DNA of 64,000 bases, taken from Monoplex corrugatus (lineage: Eukaryota; Mollusca; Gastropoda; Littorinimorpha; Ranellidae). The stretch's first letter is position 1; each line of letters begins with the position of its first letter. Positions 10,697 to 22,829 of the stretch are shown in pieces. The translations under genes were made by a program, and so were the position numbers. The notes under the pieces were generated by a model. That model searched no databases. It worked only from the letters and a program-made list of their open reading frames with translations, and was not told the DNA's origin. Where the stretch lies: NCBI GenBank assembly GCA_030674185.1, contig CM060312.1:5382528-5446527 (forward strand), written 5' to 3'.

Positions 10697-12884
10697 CATG
10701 GAGACACCAACTTGACAAAGTCAGAGCATGGAGACATCAACTGGACAAAGTCAGAGTATGGAGACATCAACTTGACAAAGTCACAGCATGGAGACATCAA
10801 CTGGACAAAGTCAGAGCATGGAGACATCAACTTGACACAAGTGGCGACAGTGCATGGAGACATCAACTGGACAAAGTCACAGCATGGAGACATCAACTGA
10901 CAAAGTCACAGCATGGAGACATCAACTTGACAAAGTCACAGCATGGGAATCATTGAGTACAGATGCATACAAAGTCACAGCATGGAGACATCAACTTGAC
11001 AAAGTCAGAGCATGGAGACATCAACTGGACAAAGTCAGCAGTATGGAGACATCAACTGTGACACAGTCAGAGCATGGAGACATCAATCAGGACAAAAGTC
11101 AGAGCATGGAGACATCAACTGACAAAGTCAGAGCATGGAGACAACTCAATCAACCTGACAAAGTCAGAGCATGGAGACATCACTGACAAAGTCAAGCATG
11201 GAGACATCAACTGACAAAGTCACAGCATGGAGACATCAACTTGACAAAGTCACAGCATGGAGACATCAACTGACAAAGTCAGAGCATGGAGACATCAACT
11301 GACAAAGTCACAGCATGGAGACATCAACTTGACAAAGTCACAGCATGGAGACATCAACTGACAAAGTCAGAGCATGGAGACATCAACTTGACAAAGTCAG
11401 AGCATGGAGACATCAACTGACAAAGTCAGAGCATGGAGACATCAACTGACAAAGTCAAGCATGGAGACATCAACTGGACAAAGTCACAGCATGGAGACAT
11501 CAACTGACAAAGTCACGAGCATGGAGACATCAACTGACAAAGTCACAGCATGGAGACATCAACTTGACAAAGTCACAGCATGGAGACATCAACTTGACAA
11601 AGTCACAGCATGGAGACATCAACTTGACAAAGTCACAGCATGGAGACATCAACTTGACAAAGTCACAGCATGGAGACATCAACTTGACAAAGTCACAGCA
11701 TGGAGACATCAACTTGACAAAGTCACAGCATGGAGACATCAACTTGACAAAGTCACAGCATGGAGACATCAACTTGACAAAGTCACAGCATGGAGACATC
11801 AACTTGACAAAGTCAGCATGGAGACATCAACTGGACAAAGTCAGAGCATGGAGACATCAACTGACAAAGTCACAGCATGGAGACATCAACTGGACAAAGT
11901 CAGAGCATGGAGACATCAAACTGGACAAAGTCACAGCATGGAGACATCAACATGACAAAGTCACAGCATGGAGACATCAACATGACAAAGTCAGAGCATG
12001 GAGACATTAACTTGACAAAGTCAGAGCATGGAGACATCAACTTGACAAAGTCAGAGCATGGAGACATCAACTGACAAAGTCAGAGCATGGAGACATCAAC
12101 TTGACAAAGTCAGAGCATGGAGAATTAACTGGACAAAGTCAGAGCATGAGACATCAACTTGACAAAGTACAGCATGGAGACATCAACTGGACAAAGTCAG
12201 AGCATGGAGACATCAACTGGACAAAGTCAGAGCATGGAGACATCAACATGACAAAGTCAGAGCATGGAGACATCAACTTGACAAAGTCAGAGCATGAAGA
12301 ATCAACATGACAAAGTCAGAGCATGGAGACATCAACTGGACAAAGTCAGAGCATGGAGACATCAACATGACAAAGTCAGAGCATGGAGACATCAACTGGA
12401 CAAAGTCAAGCATGGAGACATCAACTTGACAAAGTCAGAGCATGGAGACATTAACTTGACAAAGTCAGAGCATGGAGACATCAACATGACAAAGTCAGAG
12501 CATGGAGACATCAACTTGACAAAGTCACAGCATGGAGACATCAACTGGACAAAGTCAGAGCATGGAGACATTAACTTGACAAAGTCAGAGCATGGAGACA
12601 TCAACTGGACAAAGTCAGAGCATGGAGATATCAACTGGACAAAGTCAGAGCATGGAGACATCAACTTGACAAAGTCAGAGCATGGAGATATCAACTGGAC
12701 AAAGTCACAGCATGGAGACATCAACTTGACAAAGTCAGAGCATGGAGATATCAACTGGACAAAGTCACAGCATGGAGACATCAACTGGACAAAGTCAGAG
12801 CATGGAGACATCAACCTGACAAAGTCAGAGCATGGAGATATCAACTGGACAAAGTCAGAGCATGGAGACATCAACCTGACAAAG
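10697..12884. repeat. 30-bp minisatellite, about 73 copies
   Basis: The unit is GACAAAGTCAGAGCATGGAG plus ACATCAACTT. Because 30 is divisible by three, a decapeptide repeat (HGDINLTKSE on +, MSPCSDFVKL on -) stays open through intact stretches. Single-base deletions break both strands into pieces with no supporting start or context. A block at about 11550-11810 has nine identical units. Units near 12470-12880 tend to alternate TTG/TGG variants, giving a loose 60-bp higher-order period. Confidence 0.95.
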
Positions 12885-13464
12885 TGGAGTTAAAACTGAA
12901 ACTGTCATATGATCAAGTCCATTAAGTGGCAATTCAATACCTTCAGGTCACTTGAAACCATCGCAAAGGTGACTTTGTCTTAAGAAACCTGACCACGTGG
13001 GATGCACGGGTTCGATTCCTGCAGGAGGACAAATTTCTATTAAAAAAACAAAAAACAAAAAAAAATGGCGACAGCAGAGAAGCATCCAGGATTCATGACC
13101 TGGATGCAGCCCAGCCCCCTTAGAGTGTCAGGAGTTAAGTGCTGAAACACTTGCTTGGCGGGGGTTTCTCCTCTGAGGACCTTCTGCTGTCCAGCTCTCC
13201 CCAGAGTTTCTTACTACTAAACCATCAAAGCAAGAGTTCACTCATGGTTATATAAGGAGCTGCAAAGATGTGAAGGGCTATTTGGCAACAATGGCGGGTG
13301 GTCTATTGTGGACCACATCCATCATCCAGACCATCGAACGTCCTCACTCCAAACCAAAGGGATCGTTTACCAGGTAAACAACGGGTGGTAAGGCCATCCA
13401 GTACGAATCATTTCCCAATTTGTCTTATTACTTGTTGCTAAATGGTTGCTGTCACTAACTAGAT
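12885..13464. other. Spacer with a tRNA-like SINE scrap
   Basis: A GGGTTCGATTCC box-B-like motif at about 13008-13020, followed by an A-rich tail (13039-13062), suggests a truncated tRNA-derived SINE. The remainder to 13464 has no gene evidence. Confidence 0.4.
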
Positions 13465-13465
13465 A

Positions 13466-13466
13466 C

Positions 13467-13531
<65 letters not shown>
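13466..13531. repeat. (ATC)n microsatellite
   Basis: About 22 ATC units, equal to (GAT)n on the - strand. It directly abuts the 3' end of the neighbouring - strand LINE tail. Confidence 0.95.
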
Positions 13532-13532
<1 letters not shown>

Positions 13533-13850
13533 GTGCCTTGCCGCATGGCATTGGCAATCATGGCCCTCCACACGAATCAATCCATTGTCGCTGCAAGTAC
13601 ATCTCCCACCCTCTCTGCCTTCATCCACTCTGCAAAAAGTCCGTCCAATATTTTCTCCCTGGGCCTACCTGGTGCTCTTTTTCCCTCCAGCTTTCCTGCT
13701 GTGATTGAAATTTCTCTTGCCTCATAAAATGCCCTGATCATATATATATATGTTGCTTGTCTTTTCCCAATCTTCTTCATTAATGTTCTTCTTGTGTCTA
13801 CCTCCTTTATAGTGTCTGTGTTAGGACTATTTCTTTCTAGAATCACACTA
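13532..13850 (-). pseudogene. RTE-like LINE C-terminal remnant
   Basis: The - strand reads VDTRRTLMKKIGKRQATYIY, then AGKLEGKRAPGRPREK and ILDGLFAEWMK. This is the same tail family as 10230, 21110, 22848 and 61720. The (GAT)n 3' tail adjoins it. Its other edge grades straight into the 35-bp minisatellite. Confidence 0.8.
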
Positions 13851-16800
13851 GGTCTGTGTTACTAGGTCTTTCTAGAATCACACTAGGTCTGTGTTACTAG
13901 GTCTTTCTAGAATCACACTAGGTCTGTATTACTATTTCTGTCTAAAGTCACACTAGGTCTGTGTTACTATTTCTGTCTAAAGTCACACTAGGTCTGTGTT
14001 ACTATTTCTTTCTAGAATCACACTAGGTCTGTATTACTAGTTCTTTCTAAATCACACTAGGTCTGTATTACTAGTTCTTTCTAGAATCACACTAGGTCTG
14101 TGTTACTATTTCTGTCTAAAGTCACACTAGGTCTGTGTTACTATTTCTTTCCTAGAATCACACTAGGTCTGTAGTTACTATTTCTTTCTAGAATCACACT
14201 AGGTCTGTATTACTATTTCTTTCTAAAGTCACACTAGGTCTGTGTTACTATTTCTTTCTAGAATCACACTAGGTCTGTATTACTATTTCTTGTCTAAAGT
14301 CACACTAGGTCTGTATTACTAGTTCTTTCTAGAATCACACTAGGTCTGTGTTACTATTTCTTTCTAGAATCACACTAGGTCTGTATTACTATTTCTTTCT
14401 AGAATCACACTAGGTCTGTGTTACTAGTTCTTTCTAGAATCACACTAGGTCTGTATTACTAGTTCTTTCTAGAATCACACTAGGTCTGTATTACTAGTTC
14501 TTTCTAAAGTCACACTAGGTCTGTGTTACTAGTTCTTTCTAAAGTCACACTAGGTCTGTGTTACTAGTTCTTTCTAGAATCACACTAGGTCTGTGTTACT
14601 AGTCCTTTCTAAAGTCACACTAGGTCTGTATTACTAGTCCTTTCTAGAATCACACTAGGTCTGTGTTTCTAGTTCTTTCTAAAGTCACACTAGGTCGTAT
14701 TACTAGTTCTTTCTAAAGTCACACTAGGTCTGTGTTACTAGTTCTTTCTAGAATCACACTAGGTCTGTATTACTAGTCCTTTCTAAAGTCACACGAGGTC
14801 TGTATTACTAGTCCTTTCTAAAGTCACACGTAGGTCTGTATTACTAGTTCTTAGTCTGTGTTACTAGTCCTTTCTAGAATCACACTAGTCTGTGTTACTA
14901 GTTCTTTCTAGAATCACACTAGGTCTGTATTACTAGTTCTTTCTAGAATCACACTAGGTCTGTATTACTAGATCTTTCTAGAATCACACTAGGTCTGTGT
15001 GACTAGTTCTTTCTTGACTCACACTAGGTCTGTGTTACTAGTTCTTTCTAGAATCACACTAGGTCTGTATTACTAGTTCTTTCTAGAATCACACTAGGTC
15101 TGTATTGCTAGTTCTTTCTAGAATCACACTAGGTCTGTGTTACTAGTTCTTTCTAGAATCACACTAGGTCTGTATTACTAGTTCTTTCTAGAATCACACT
15201 AGGTCTGTATTACTAGTCCATTCTAGAATCACACTAGGTCTGTTTTACTAGTTCTTTCTAGAATCACACTAGGTCTGTGTTACTATCCTTTCTAGAATCA
15301 CACTAGTCTGTATTATAGTTCTTCTAGAATCACATAAGTCTGTATTACTAGTTCTTTCTAGAATCACACTAGGTCTGTATTACTAGTTCTTTCTAGAATC
15401 ACACTAGGTCTGTATTACTAGTTCTTTCTAAAGTCACACTAGGTCTGTATTACTAGTTCTTTCTAGAATCACACTAGGTCTGTGTTACTAGTTCTTTCTA
15501 AAGTCACACTAGGTCTGTATTACTAGTTCTTTCTAAAGTCACACTAGGTCTGTATTACTAGTTCTTTCTAGAATCACACTAGGTCTGTATTACTAGTTCT
15601 TTCTAGAATCACACTAGGTTTGTGTTACTAGTTCTTTCTAAAGTCACACTAGGTCTGTATTACTAGTTCTTTCTAGAATCACACTAGGTCTGTATTACTA
15701 GTTCTTTCTAGAATCACACTAGGTCTGTGTTACTAGTCCTTTCTAAAGTCACACTAGGTGTGTATTACTAGTTCTTTCTAGAATCACACTAGGTCTGTAT
15801 TACTAGTCCTTTCTAGAGTCACACTAGGTCTGTGTTACTAGTTCTTTCTAGAATCACACTAGGTCTGTGTTACTAGTTCTTTCTAGAATCACACTAGGTC
15901 TGTGTTACTAGTTCTTTCTAGAATCACACTGGTCTGTGTTACTAGTTCTTTCTAGAATCACACTAGGTCTGTATTACTAGTTCTTTCTAGAATCACACTA
16001 GGTCTGTTTGCTAGTTCTTTCTAGAGTCACACTAGGTCTGTGTTACTAGTTCTTTCTAGAATCACACTAGGTCTGTGTTACTAGTTCTTTCTAGAATCAC
16101 ACTAGGTCTGTGTTACTAGTTCTTTCTAGAATCACACTAGGTCTGTGTTACTAGTTCTTTCTAGAATCACACTAGGTCTGTATTACTAGTTCTTTCTAGA
16201 ATCACACTAGGTCTGTGTTACTAGTTCTTTCTTGATCCACACTAGGTCTGTATTACTAGTTCTTTCTAGAATCACACTAGGTCTGTATTACTAGTTCTTT
16301 CTAGAATCACACTAGGTCTGTATTACTAGTCCATTCTAGAATCACACTAGTCTGTTTACTAGTTCTTTCTAGAATCACACTAGGTCTGTGTTACTAGTTC
16401 TTCTAGAATCACACTAGGTCTGTATTACTAGTTCTTTCTAGAATCACACTAGTCTGTATTACTAGTTCTTTCTAGAATCACACTAGGTCTGTATTACTAG
16501 TTCTTTCTAAATCACACTAGGTCTGCATTACTAGTTCTTTCTAGAATCACACTAGGTCTGTGTTACTAGTCCTTTCTAAAGTCACACTAGGTCTGTATTA
16601 CTAGTTCTTTCTAAGTCCACTAGGTCTGTATTACTAGTTCTTTCTAGAATCCACTAGGTCTGTATTACTAGTTCTTTCTAAGTCACACTAGGTCTGTATT
16701 ACTAGTTCTTTCTAGAATCACACTAGGTCTGTATTACTAGTTCTTTCTAGAATCACACTAGGTCTGTATTACTAGTTCTTCTAAAGTCACACTAGGTCTG

Positions 16801-16975
16801 ATTACTAGTTCTTTCTAGAATCACACTAGGTCTGTATTACTAGTCCTTTCTAAAGTCACACTAGGTGTGTATTACTAGTTCTTTCTAGAATCACACTAGG
16901 TCTGTATTACTAGTCCTTTGTAAAGTCACATTAGGTCTGTATTACTAGTCCTTTCTTGACTGATAATGGGCCTGT
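13835..16975. repeat. 35-bp minisatellite, about 90 copies
   Basis: The unit is GGTCTGTATTACTAGTTCTT plus TCTAGAATCACACTA. It contains the palindromes ACTAGT and TCTAGA plus CTAG at the junction, so CTAG recurs three times per unit. The main variants are GTG/GTA and TAGAATC/TAAAGTC. No coding potential. Confidence 0.95.
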
Positions 16976-17361
16976 ATTACGAATAGTTCTTTCTATAGTC
17001 GTAGTTTGCATGTACCATGACTACTCCTTTCCTAGAATCAGGCTGGGCGTATGAAACATGAGGCATCACTGAACAACAACAGTGGATAGAATGTATTCCC
17101 TGCTGTGTCCACATAAAAGTTCTATCATGGAAAACACATTCCCTGCGGACTGAGCTACAAGTAGATATATATATAAATATTATAATATTATAAGTATGAA
17201 GGTCTGGTTGTCGTACTGGTTAAGTTTGCTTCCAGGTTGCACTGGTTCCAGTGTGGCTCAAGAAAGAAGTGTACATGTTGCCTTTAATACACCCAGCTGT
17301 TAATGGATGCTTGGCCTGTTTAATTAAAAGGACTGTGTACACAGACAGACAGACAGACAGA

Positions 17362-17363
<2 letters not shown>
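16976..17363. other. Spacer with a weak tRNA-like segment
   Basis: Decayed array edge, then AT-rich sequence with (TA)n near 17166. At 17202-17270 the order GGTCTGGTTGTCGTACTGG, GGTTAAG and TGGTTCCAGT loosely resembles a tRNA-derived SINE head. The evidence is weak. Confidence 0.3.
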
Positions 17364-17420
<57 letters not shown>

Positions 17421-17538
17421 CACGCACGCACAAACGCACACGCACGCATTCACACATATACGCGCACACGCACACGCACACATACACACACATGCACACG
17501 CACGCACACACACACACATGCACACACACACACACATA

Positions 17539-17599
<61 letters not shown>
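17364..17599. repeat. (CA)n microsatellite
   Basis: CA run with CG/TG variants, preceded by (ACAG)n at 17340-17360. Confidence 0.95.
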
Positions 17600-17600
<1 letters not shown>

Positions 17601-18060
17601 GAAAGCAAATATAAACACACAGGAAGAAATATACTCCCATATACATGCGCACCCATACACATACATATACATGAGAGGGGTAGGGGGGGGGGTCTCTGGA
17701 TCAACACAGTGAAGAAACAACAGGGGGGACAAACAAAAGGCAGGGGTAAAGTGTGTGTAGGAATCAGTTATGGTGATACAGTGATAAATGCACAGACTGA
17801 TGACTAGGACTTTGAACCCTATTATATAATTTATCATTGTGGTGATTTGTTATGGTTGTTGTTGCAGTTCTTTTTCTGCATCAGCCAGCTCTAGAACTGA
17901 GCATGCTGTTGGTTCTTTGGGAGGGCAGGAACCACACAATCATGTCTCATTTAATTTACAGGAGAGTGTTCAGGCTGTTGTCCACACTTCTTGACCAGTA
18001 CTGCGTATGTCTGTAATCTCAAGATCCAAAACAAGTGCGACTGCCCGCGCCCAAGCAAAC
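17600..18060. other. Unassigned spacer
   Basis: No gene, RNA or recognised repeat beyond a short G-run near 17684. Confidence 0.4.
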
Positions 18061-18425
18061 AGGAACCAGAAGAACAAGAAAACCAATGTAAGCGCGTATT
18101 TAACAAAACGAGACAAAACAAGCGCAAATTTTCGGCCAACCGGCCTTTGTCAAGCGCGAACACACGGTCACAAACAGACCACAAACAACACCAAACAACG
18201 GATAATAAAAACGGGACTAAAAACTTCCTTCCCGCCTTTTTATCCACTGGACGAGGCGGCAGGGAAGTTTTTAGTCCTGTTTTTATTATCCGTTGTTTGG
18301 TGTTTGTGGTCTGTTTGTGACTGTGTTTGCGCTTGACAAAGGCGGTTGGCCGAAAATTTGCGCTTGTTTTGTCTTGTTTTGTTAAATACGCGCTTACATT
18401 GGTTTTCTTGTTCTTCTGGTTCCTA
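18061..18425. mobile_element. Foldback pair of Penelope-like terminal repeats
   Basis: A long inverted repeat with arms of about 170-180 bp around a centre near 18245. Outer ends are AGGAACCAGAAGAACAAG and its complement CTTGTTCTTCTGGTTCCT; inner ends are GGACTAAAAACTTCC and GGAAGTTTTTAGTCC. Each arm carries a hairpin motif TTGACAAAGGC...GGCCGAAAATTTGCGC. Single-arm relatives lie at 7413 and 46545. Inverted terminal repeats occur in Penelope-like elements; the class call is inferred. Confidence 0.7.
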
Positions 18426-18589
18426 TAATCTCAAGCCTGGCTGACGACACCATATGTCATGAAAAGAAGCATCAAACACAACCTAGCCATTCAGTCTAAA
18501 TCCAAAATGAAGTTACGATAACATCAGTATATTGTCTCCATTCTAATGGTACTGTGGTAGTGTGAAAAAGAAAAAAAAATCTTTTTTGC

Positions 18590-18900
18590 ATTGCTGTGGC
18601 CCTTCATGCCCCGCTGTCGTGATTGTCTGTTCTGGTGGGTCTGGATGTTGAAAAGAACTCAGCTATCTATGTGGAGGCAATGGCACAGAGGTGTGTGAAA
18701 GGCGGTTGAACAAAAGAAAGAAATATGTATTGAGCGTATACATGGTGTGGCCCTTCATGCCCCGCTGTCGTGATTGTCTGTTTTGGTGGTTTGGATGTTG
18801 CAGGGAGCTAAAGCAATCTGTGTGTGTGTGTGGGGGGGGGGTAGTGGTACAGAGGTGTGCAAAGATGGGTCAGTTAAAAATAGAACTGTGTACTGGGTGT
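18590..18900 (+). repeat. Diverged tandem duplication, about 150-bp period
   Basis: TGTGGCCCTTCATGCCCCGC recurs at about 18595 and 18746. The following sequence matches on to GCACAGAGG / GTACAGAGG and CGTATAC / GTGTATCC. Two copies only, with no coding signal. Confidence 0.7.
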
Positions 18901-19094
18901 ATCCATTTTAACATTAGCAGTGTCTTCTCAATTCGCATATTCAGATCCGCATGTTTCTGATTTGCATGTTCCCAATTGTCTATTCCTGATTTGCCTGTGC
19001 TTACTTTTGATCCTGGTACGCCCGTTCCCAGTTCACCTTTTCATTCGCTCAAACCACTCAACAACATACCTTGCACCTACGTGCGTGTGCGTGC

Positions 19095-19150
19095 ACACAC
19101 ACACACACACGCCCACGCACGCACGCATGCATGCACACACACACACATCA
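19095..19150. repeat. (CA)n microsatellite
   Basis: Short CA/CG run. A G11 homopolymer follows at about 19184. Confidence 0.85.
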
Positions 19151-19456
19151 TTGCACCCAGACCACCACTAAAGATTTAGTGAAGGGGGGGGGGGGATAAT
19201 ATTGACTAACAAACTGACAGACTCACAAAATTTGAATTCGTATAGAAAAACAAAAACAGAAATCTGGCATTGATCATGATACATCAGCTCTATTTTTTGC
19301 ATGTTGGTGTACACTTACACACTTACTGTAATTAAATAAAATCCATAAAAAAAAGTCTTAAATGAAAAGTTTGCAATATAGCATGGTTTCACGTGGTGCT
19401 TCATATATTTTAACATTCATCCATGTAGAATTTTGTGTATGTGCGTGTGTATTTGA

Positions 19457-19662
19457 GACAGAGAGAGAGAGACAGGGACAGAGAGACAGAGTGACAGAGA
19501 CAGAGAGAAGACAGACAAACAGACAGAGAGACAGAGACCTAGAGACAGTGACAGAGACTCTGAGAGAGGGGAGAGAAAGACAGAGAGAAACAGAGACAGA
19601 CAGAGAGAGAGAGGACAGAGACAGACAGAGACAGAGAGAGAGAGACAGAGACAGAGGGAGAG
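19457..19662. repeat. (GACAGA)n purine-rich repeat
   Basis: Irregular GA and CAGA repeats over about 200 bp. The frames are artefacts. Confidence 0.9.
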
Positions 19663-19799
19663 AATGGGTAAAATGGGAATGATGGGTAGGAAAATAGGAC
19701 AAAGTCGACCTCTCAAGAAGCAGTTGAGAGTGGCCGCACCTTCAAAGAGCTGGCGAAGCGGGAAGAAGCAAATCAGACCGGCACTATATCTACCAGTCA

Positions 19800-20130
19800 G
19801 TGCTGCTATAACCACTTTGTGCCTGGAGGCAGGCAGAACAAATATGACAGTGATAAAGTGTCTGTATGTCGTCCATCCATTCACACCAGACATCCACTAT
19901 GGCTCGCTCCACCACTCCAGCTGAGCTGTGTTGCTGTGTGTGTTGCAATGTTCCACTTGTTGTACACACATCACACAAAGTTTTGACGACTAATTTCCTG
20001 TCCATTGTTCGCTTTAAGTGGTGCCACTTGTATCACAGCATCCCTGGAGCTGTGTCTGTGTTTTTTCATGTTGCTTCTTCCTCAATGAATTATGTATGAT
20101 GATGTAGTCCAATCAGTTGCCTGTCAAGAT
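19800..20130 (-). repeat. Unclassified dispersed repeat, copy B
   Basis: Reverse-complement counterpart of 8755-9080, sharing long near-identical blocks such as CATAGTGGATGTCTGGTGTG. One frame-breaking base relative to copy A confirms that neither is an intact gene. Confidence 0.7.
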
Positions 20131-20152
20131 TTGGCCTGTTCACTGTCCACCT

Positions 20153-20256
20153 TAACCCTTTGACTTCCCACCTATTCACCAACTGCAAAAATGTAACCCT
20201 TTGACTTCCTCACCCTATCCACCAGCTTCCTGCTGGTGCAATGAACCTTTTGTCCT
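20153..20256. mobile_element. TTAA MITE fragment (family copy b)
   Basis: TTAACCCTTTGACTTCCC appears, then AACCCTTTGACTTCC, CACCCTATCCACCAGCTTCC and a decayed right side. Partial copy of the CCCTTTGA family. Confidence 0.55.
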
Positions 20257-20278
20257 CAACAAACTCCATACCCCAGAC

Positions 20279-20424
20279 TGTGTGTGTGTGTGTGTGTCTG
20301 TGTCTGTATGTCTGTGTCTGTGTTTGTATGTCGTGTGTGTGTGTGTGCTTGTGTGTTGTGTGTTGTGTGTGTGTGTGTGTGTGTGTGTGTTGTGTGTGTT
20401 GTGTTGTGATGTGTTGTGTGTGTG

Positions 20425-20459
<35 letters not shown>

Positions 20460-20487
20460 ATATATATATATAATAGTGTGTTGTGTG

Positions 20488-20520
<33 letters not shown>

Positions 20521-20541
20521 GTGTGTGGTGTGTGTGTGGTG
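20279..20541. repeat. (TG)n microsatellite with internal (TA)n
   Basis: TG repeats interrupted by TATATATATATA near 20457-20471. Confidence 0.95.
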
Positions 20542-20544
20542 TAC

Positions 20545-20935
20545 AACAGTAATATTAATAGCAGTGGTGGTGGTTGTAGTAATAGTAGTAGTCGCAACAG
20601 CAGCAGCAGAAGCAGCAGCAGTAGTGCAGTAGTAGTGGGTGGTGGTGGTGGTGGTGGTGGTGGCAGTAGTAGTAGTAGTAGTTAGTTAATAGTAGTAGTG
20701 TTGTTGCTGCTGCTGTGATGATGATGATGATGATCATGATGATAATGTTGATGATACAAGGATGATGATGATGAGATGATGATGATGATGATGATGATAT
20801 GATGATGATGATGATGATGATATGATGATGATGACGACGACGACGACGACGATGATGATGATGATGGTGATGATGATGATGATTATAATGAAAACAACAA
20901 CAACAACAATAATAATAATAATAACAATACTATAA
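20545..20935. repeat. Trinucleotide repeat cluster (GTA/GTG/GAT/GAC/AAC)n
   Basis: Successive blocks of AGT, AGC, GGT, then long GAT with GAC islands, then AAC/AAT. No gene. Confidence 0.92.
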
Positions 20936-21087
20936 TGGTAGGTCATTTGTTTAGCACACATACCAGTTAGAGAAAATGCTCATTCACTGTACAAGAAGAA
21001 CATAGATAGAGGGGGGGGGGGAGGGTAGAGAGATGTTGCTATGTCAGCATATTAACGCAGTATAAACATAGTCCAATATACACACCA

Positions 21088-21490
21088 ATGCAGCATAAAC
21101 ATCATTATCATCATCATGGGCCTTGTAACATGGCATTGGCGATCATTGCCCTTCAACGAGTCTATCTTTTGTTGTTGCAAGTACATCTCCCACCGTCTCT
21201 GTCCTCATCCATTCCGCAGGCCCGTCCAATATTATCTCCCAAGGTCTACCTGGTGCTCTTCTCCCCTCCAGCTTTCCTGTTGTGACTAGGTGTTCAAATT
21301 TCTCTTACCTCACGAAATGTCCTATAAATGTTGCTTGTCTTTTCCTAATCTTCTTCATTAATGTTCTTTTAGTGTTTGCATCTTCCAAGACTGTCTCATT
21401 TGTTTTTTGCTGTCCATGGAACTCTTCACATTCTTCTGAGAAAATACATTTCGGTCGCCCTCAATCGTTTTTTTCGGATTTAGCATAAAC
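21088..21490 (-). pseudogene. RTE-like LINE C-terminal remnant
   Basis: On the - strand: segments equivalent to KIRKRQATFIGHF, then GKLEGRRAPGRP-like and an ANAMLQG tail, followed by an ATCATTATCATCATC (GAT-type) 3' end at 21098-21116. It is homologous to the copy at 22848-23170. Frames are broken. Confidence 0.7.
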
Positions 21491-21612
21491 GTAGTTCATC
21501 AAAAATAACAACGGATGACAGGCTGAAATTAGGAAACAGTAGCTGTGATACTACCAACAACAACAAAATATCAAATAAATGTATGAATCACCTGATCAAC
21601 ACAGTCTTTAAC

Positions 21613-21614
<2 letters not shown>

Positions 21615-21655
<41 letters not shown>

Positions 21656-21828
21656 ACACACACACACACAACACACACATATACACACACCACACACACC
21701 ACACACACACTTATATATTATATTATATACACACGCAGCACGCACACACACATCACACACACACGCACACACACACAACACACACACCACACACACACAC
21801 AACACACCAACAACACACACACACACAC

Positions 21829-21878
<50 letters not shown>
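21615..21878. repeat. (CA)n microsatellite
   Basis: CA repeats with CAA interruptions and a short TATATTATATTATATA island near 21713. Confidence 0.95.
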
Positions 21879-21880
<2 letters not shown>

Positions 21881-22084
21881 AATATATCAACATTCTCATA
21901 CATACATGCGCATGCGTACGCCAATATACATTAGAGGGGTGGGGGTGGGGGTGCTACTGGATCAATACAATAATGTAGCAACAACAGCTACTATTACTAC
22001 CAGCAGTATGAAGGGTATGTAAGGAAAAAACTGTCAGAATATTAGATATATTTGTCATATATACATCAGAACGGTATACAAACA
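21879..22084. other. Spacer
   Basis: Unique AT-rich sequence between microsatellites. Confidence 0.3.
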
Positions 22085-22201
22085 TACACACGAAAACACA
22101 CTCATACAAACACACACACAGACATACACTTGTGCATGCACGCATACCCATATACCAAACACACACACACACACGCACACACACATACGCACACAAACTC
22201 A

Positions 22202-22240
<39 letters not shown>

Positions 22241-22257
22241 ACACACACACACACACA

Positions 22258-22289
<32 letters not shown>

Positions 22290-22530
22290 CACGCACACGC
22301 ACACACACACACGTACACACATATACACACGCGCACTCACAAAGAGAGAGAGAGAGAGAGGGAAGAGGAAAGAAAGAGAGAGGGGGAAGAGACAGACAGA
22401 CAGAGACAGAGAGACAGACAGGAGAGAGGAAAGAAAGAGAGAGGGGAAGACAGACAGACAGAGACAGAGAGACAGACAGAGAGGGAGAGGGAGAACAGCG
22501 ACAGAGACAGAGAGACAGAGAGACAAACTG
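22085..22530. repeat. (CA)n then (GA)n/(GACA)n compound repeat
   Basis: CA repeats to about 22338, then purine repeats with two near-copies of a 60-bp GAAAGAGAGAGG...GACAGACAG block. Confidence 0.93.
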
Positions 22531-22829
22531 CAATATGACAAGGACGTAGAAGAGCCACAAGCATTACTCTATGCAATTTTGGAGATATATCAGAACAAGA
22601 TAACCACTGAGGTAACTTTTCTTTCAAAGTAAGCAGACACTGATTTGTCTCAAAGACAGTAGGAGGGAGTTCCGTGTTGTTGAGTCAGAAACAGAGAACG
22701 GTTTCCCTCCTGGTGCAAGTATATAGAGAGAACTGAGGTACGAGTAAGACAAGACCTCTTTGAGGCCTCAGAGATAAGGGAGGTTTGTGGGGCAGGAGCA
22801 GTTAGGACACTGTTTACAATGTCCCACAT
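22531..22829. other. Spacer
   Basis: No supported feature. Confidence 0.3.

Noticed and set aside
10697..12893. Decapeptide-repeat protein (HGDINLTKSE)n
   Set aside because: The frame exists only because the unit is 30 bp. Both strands are open, single-base deletions break it repeatedly, and no flanking gene structure supports it.
13446..13531. Poly-histidine protein
   Set aside because: It is a translation of an (ATC)n microsatellite attached to a LINE 3' tail.
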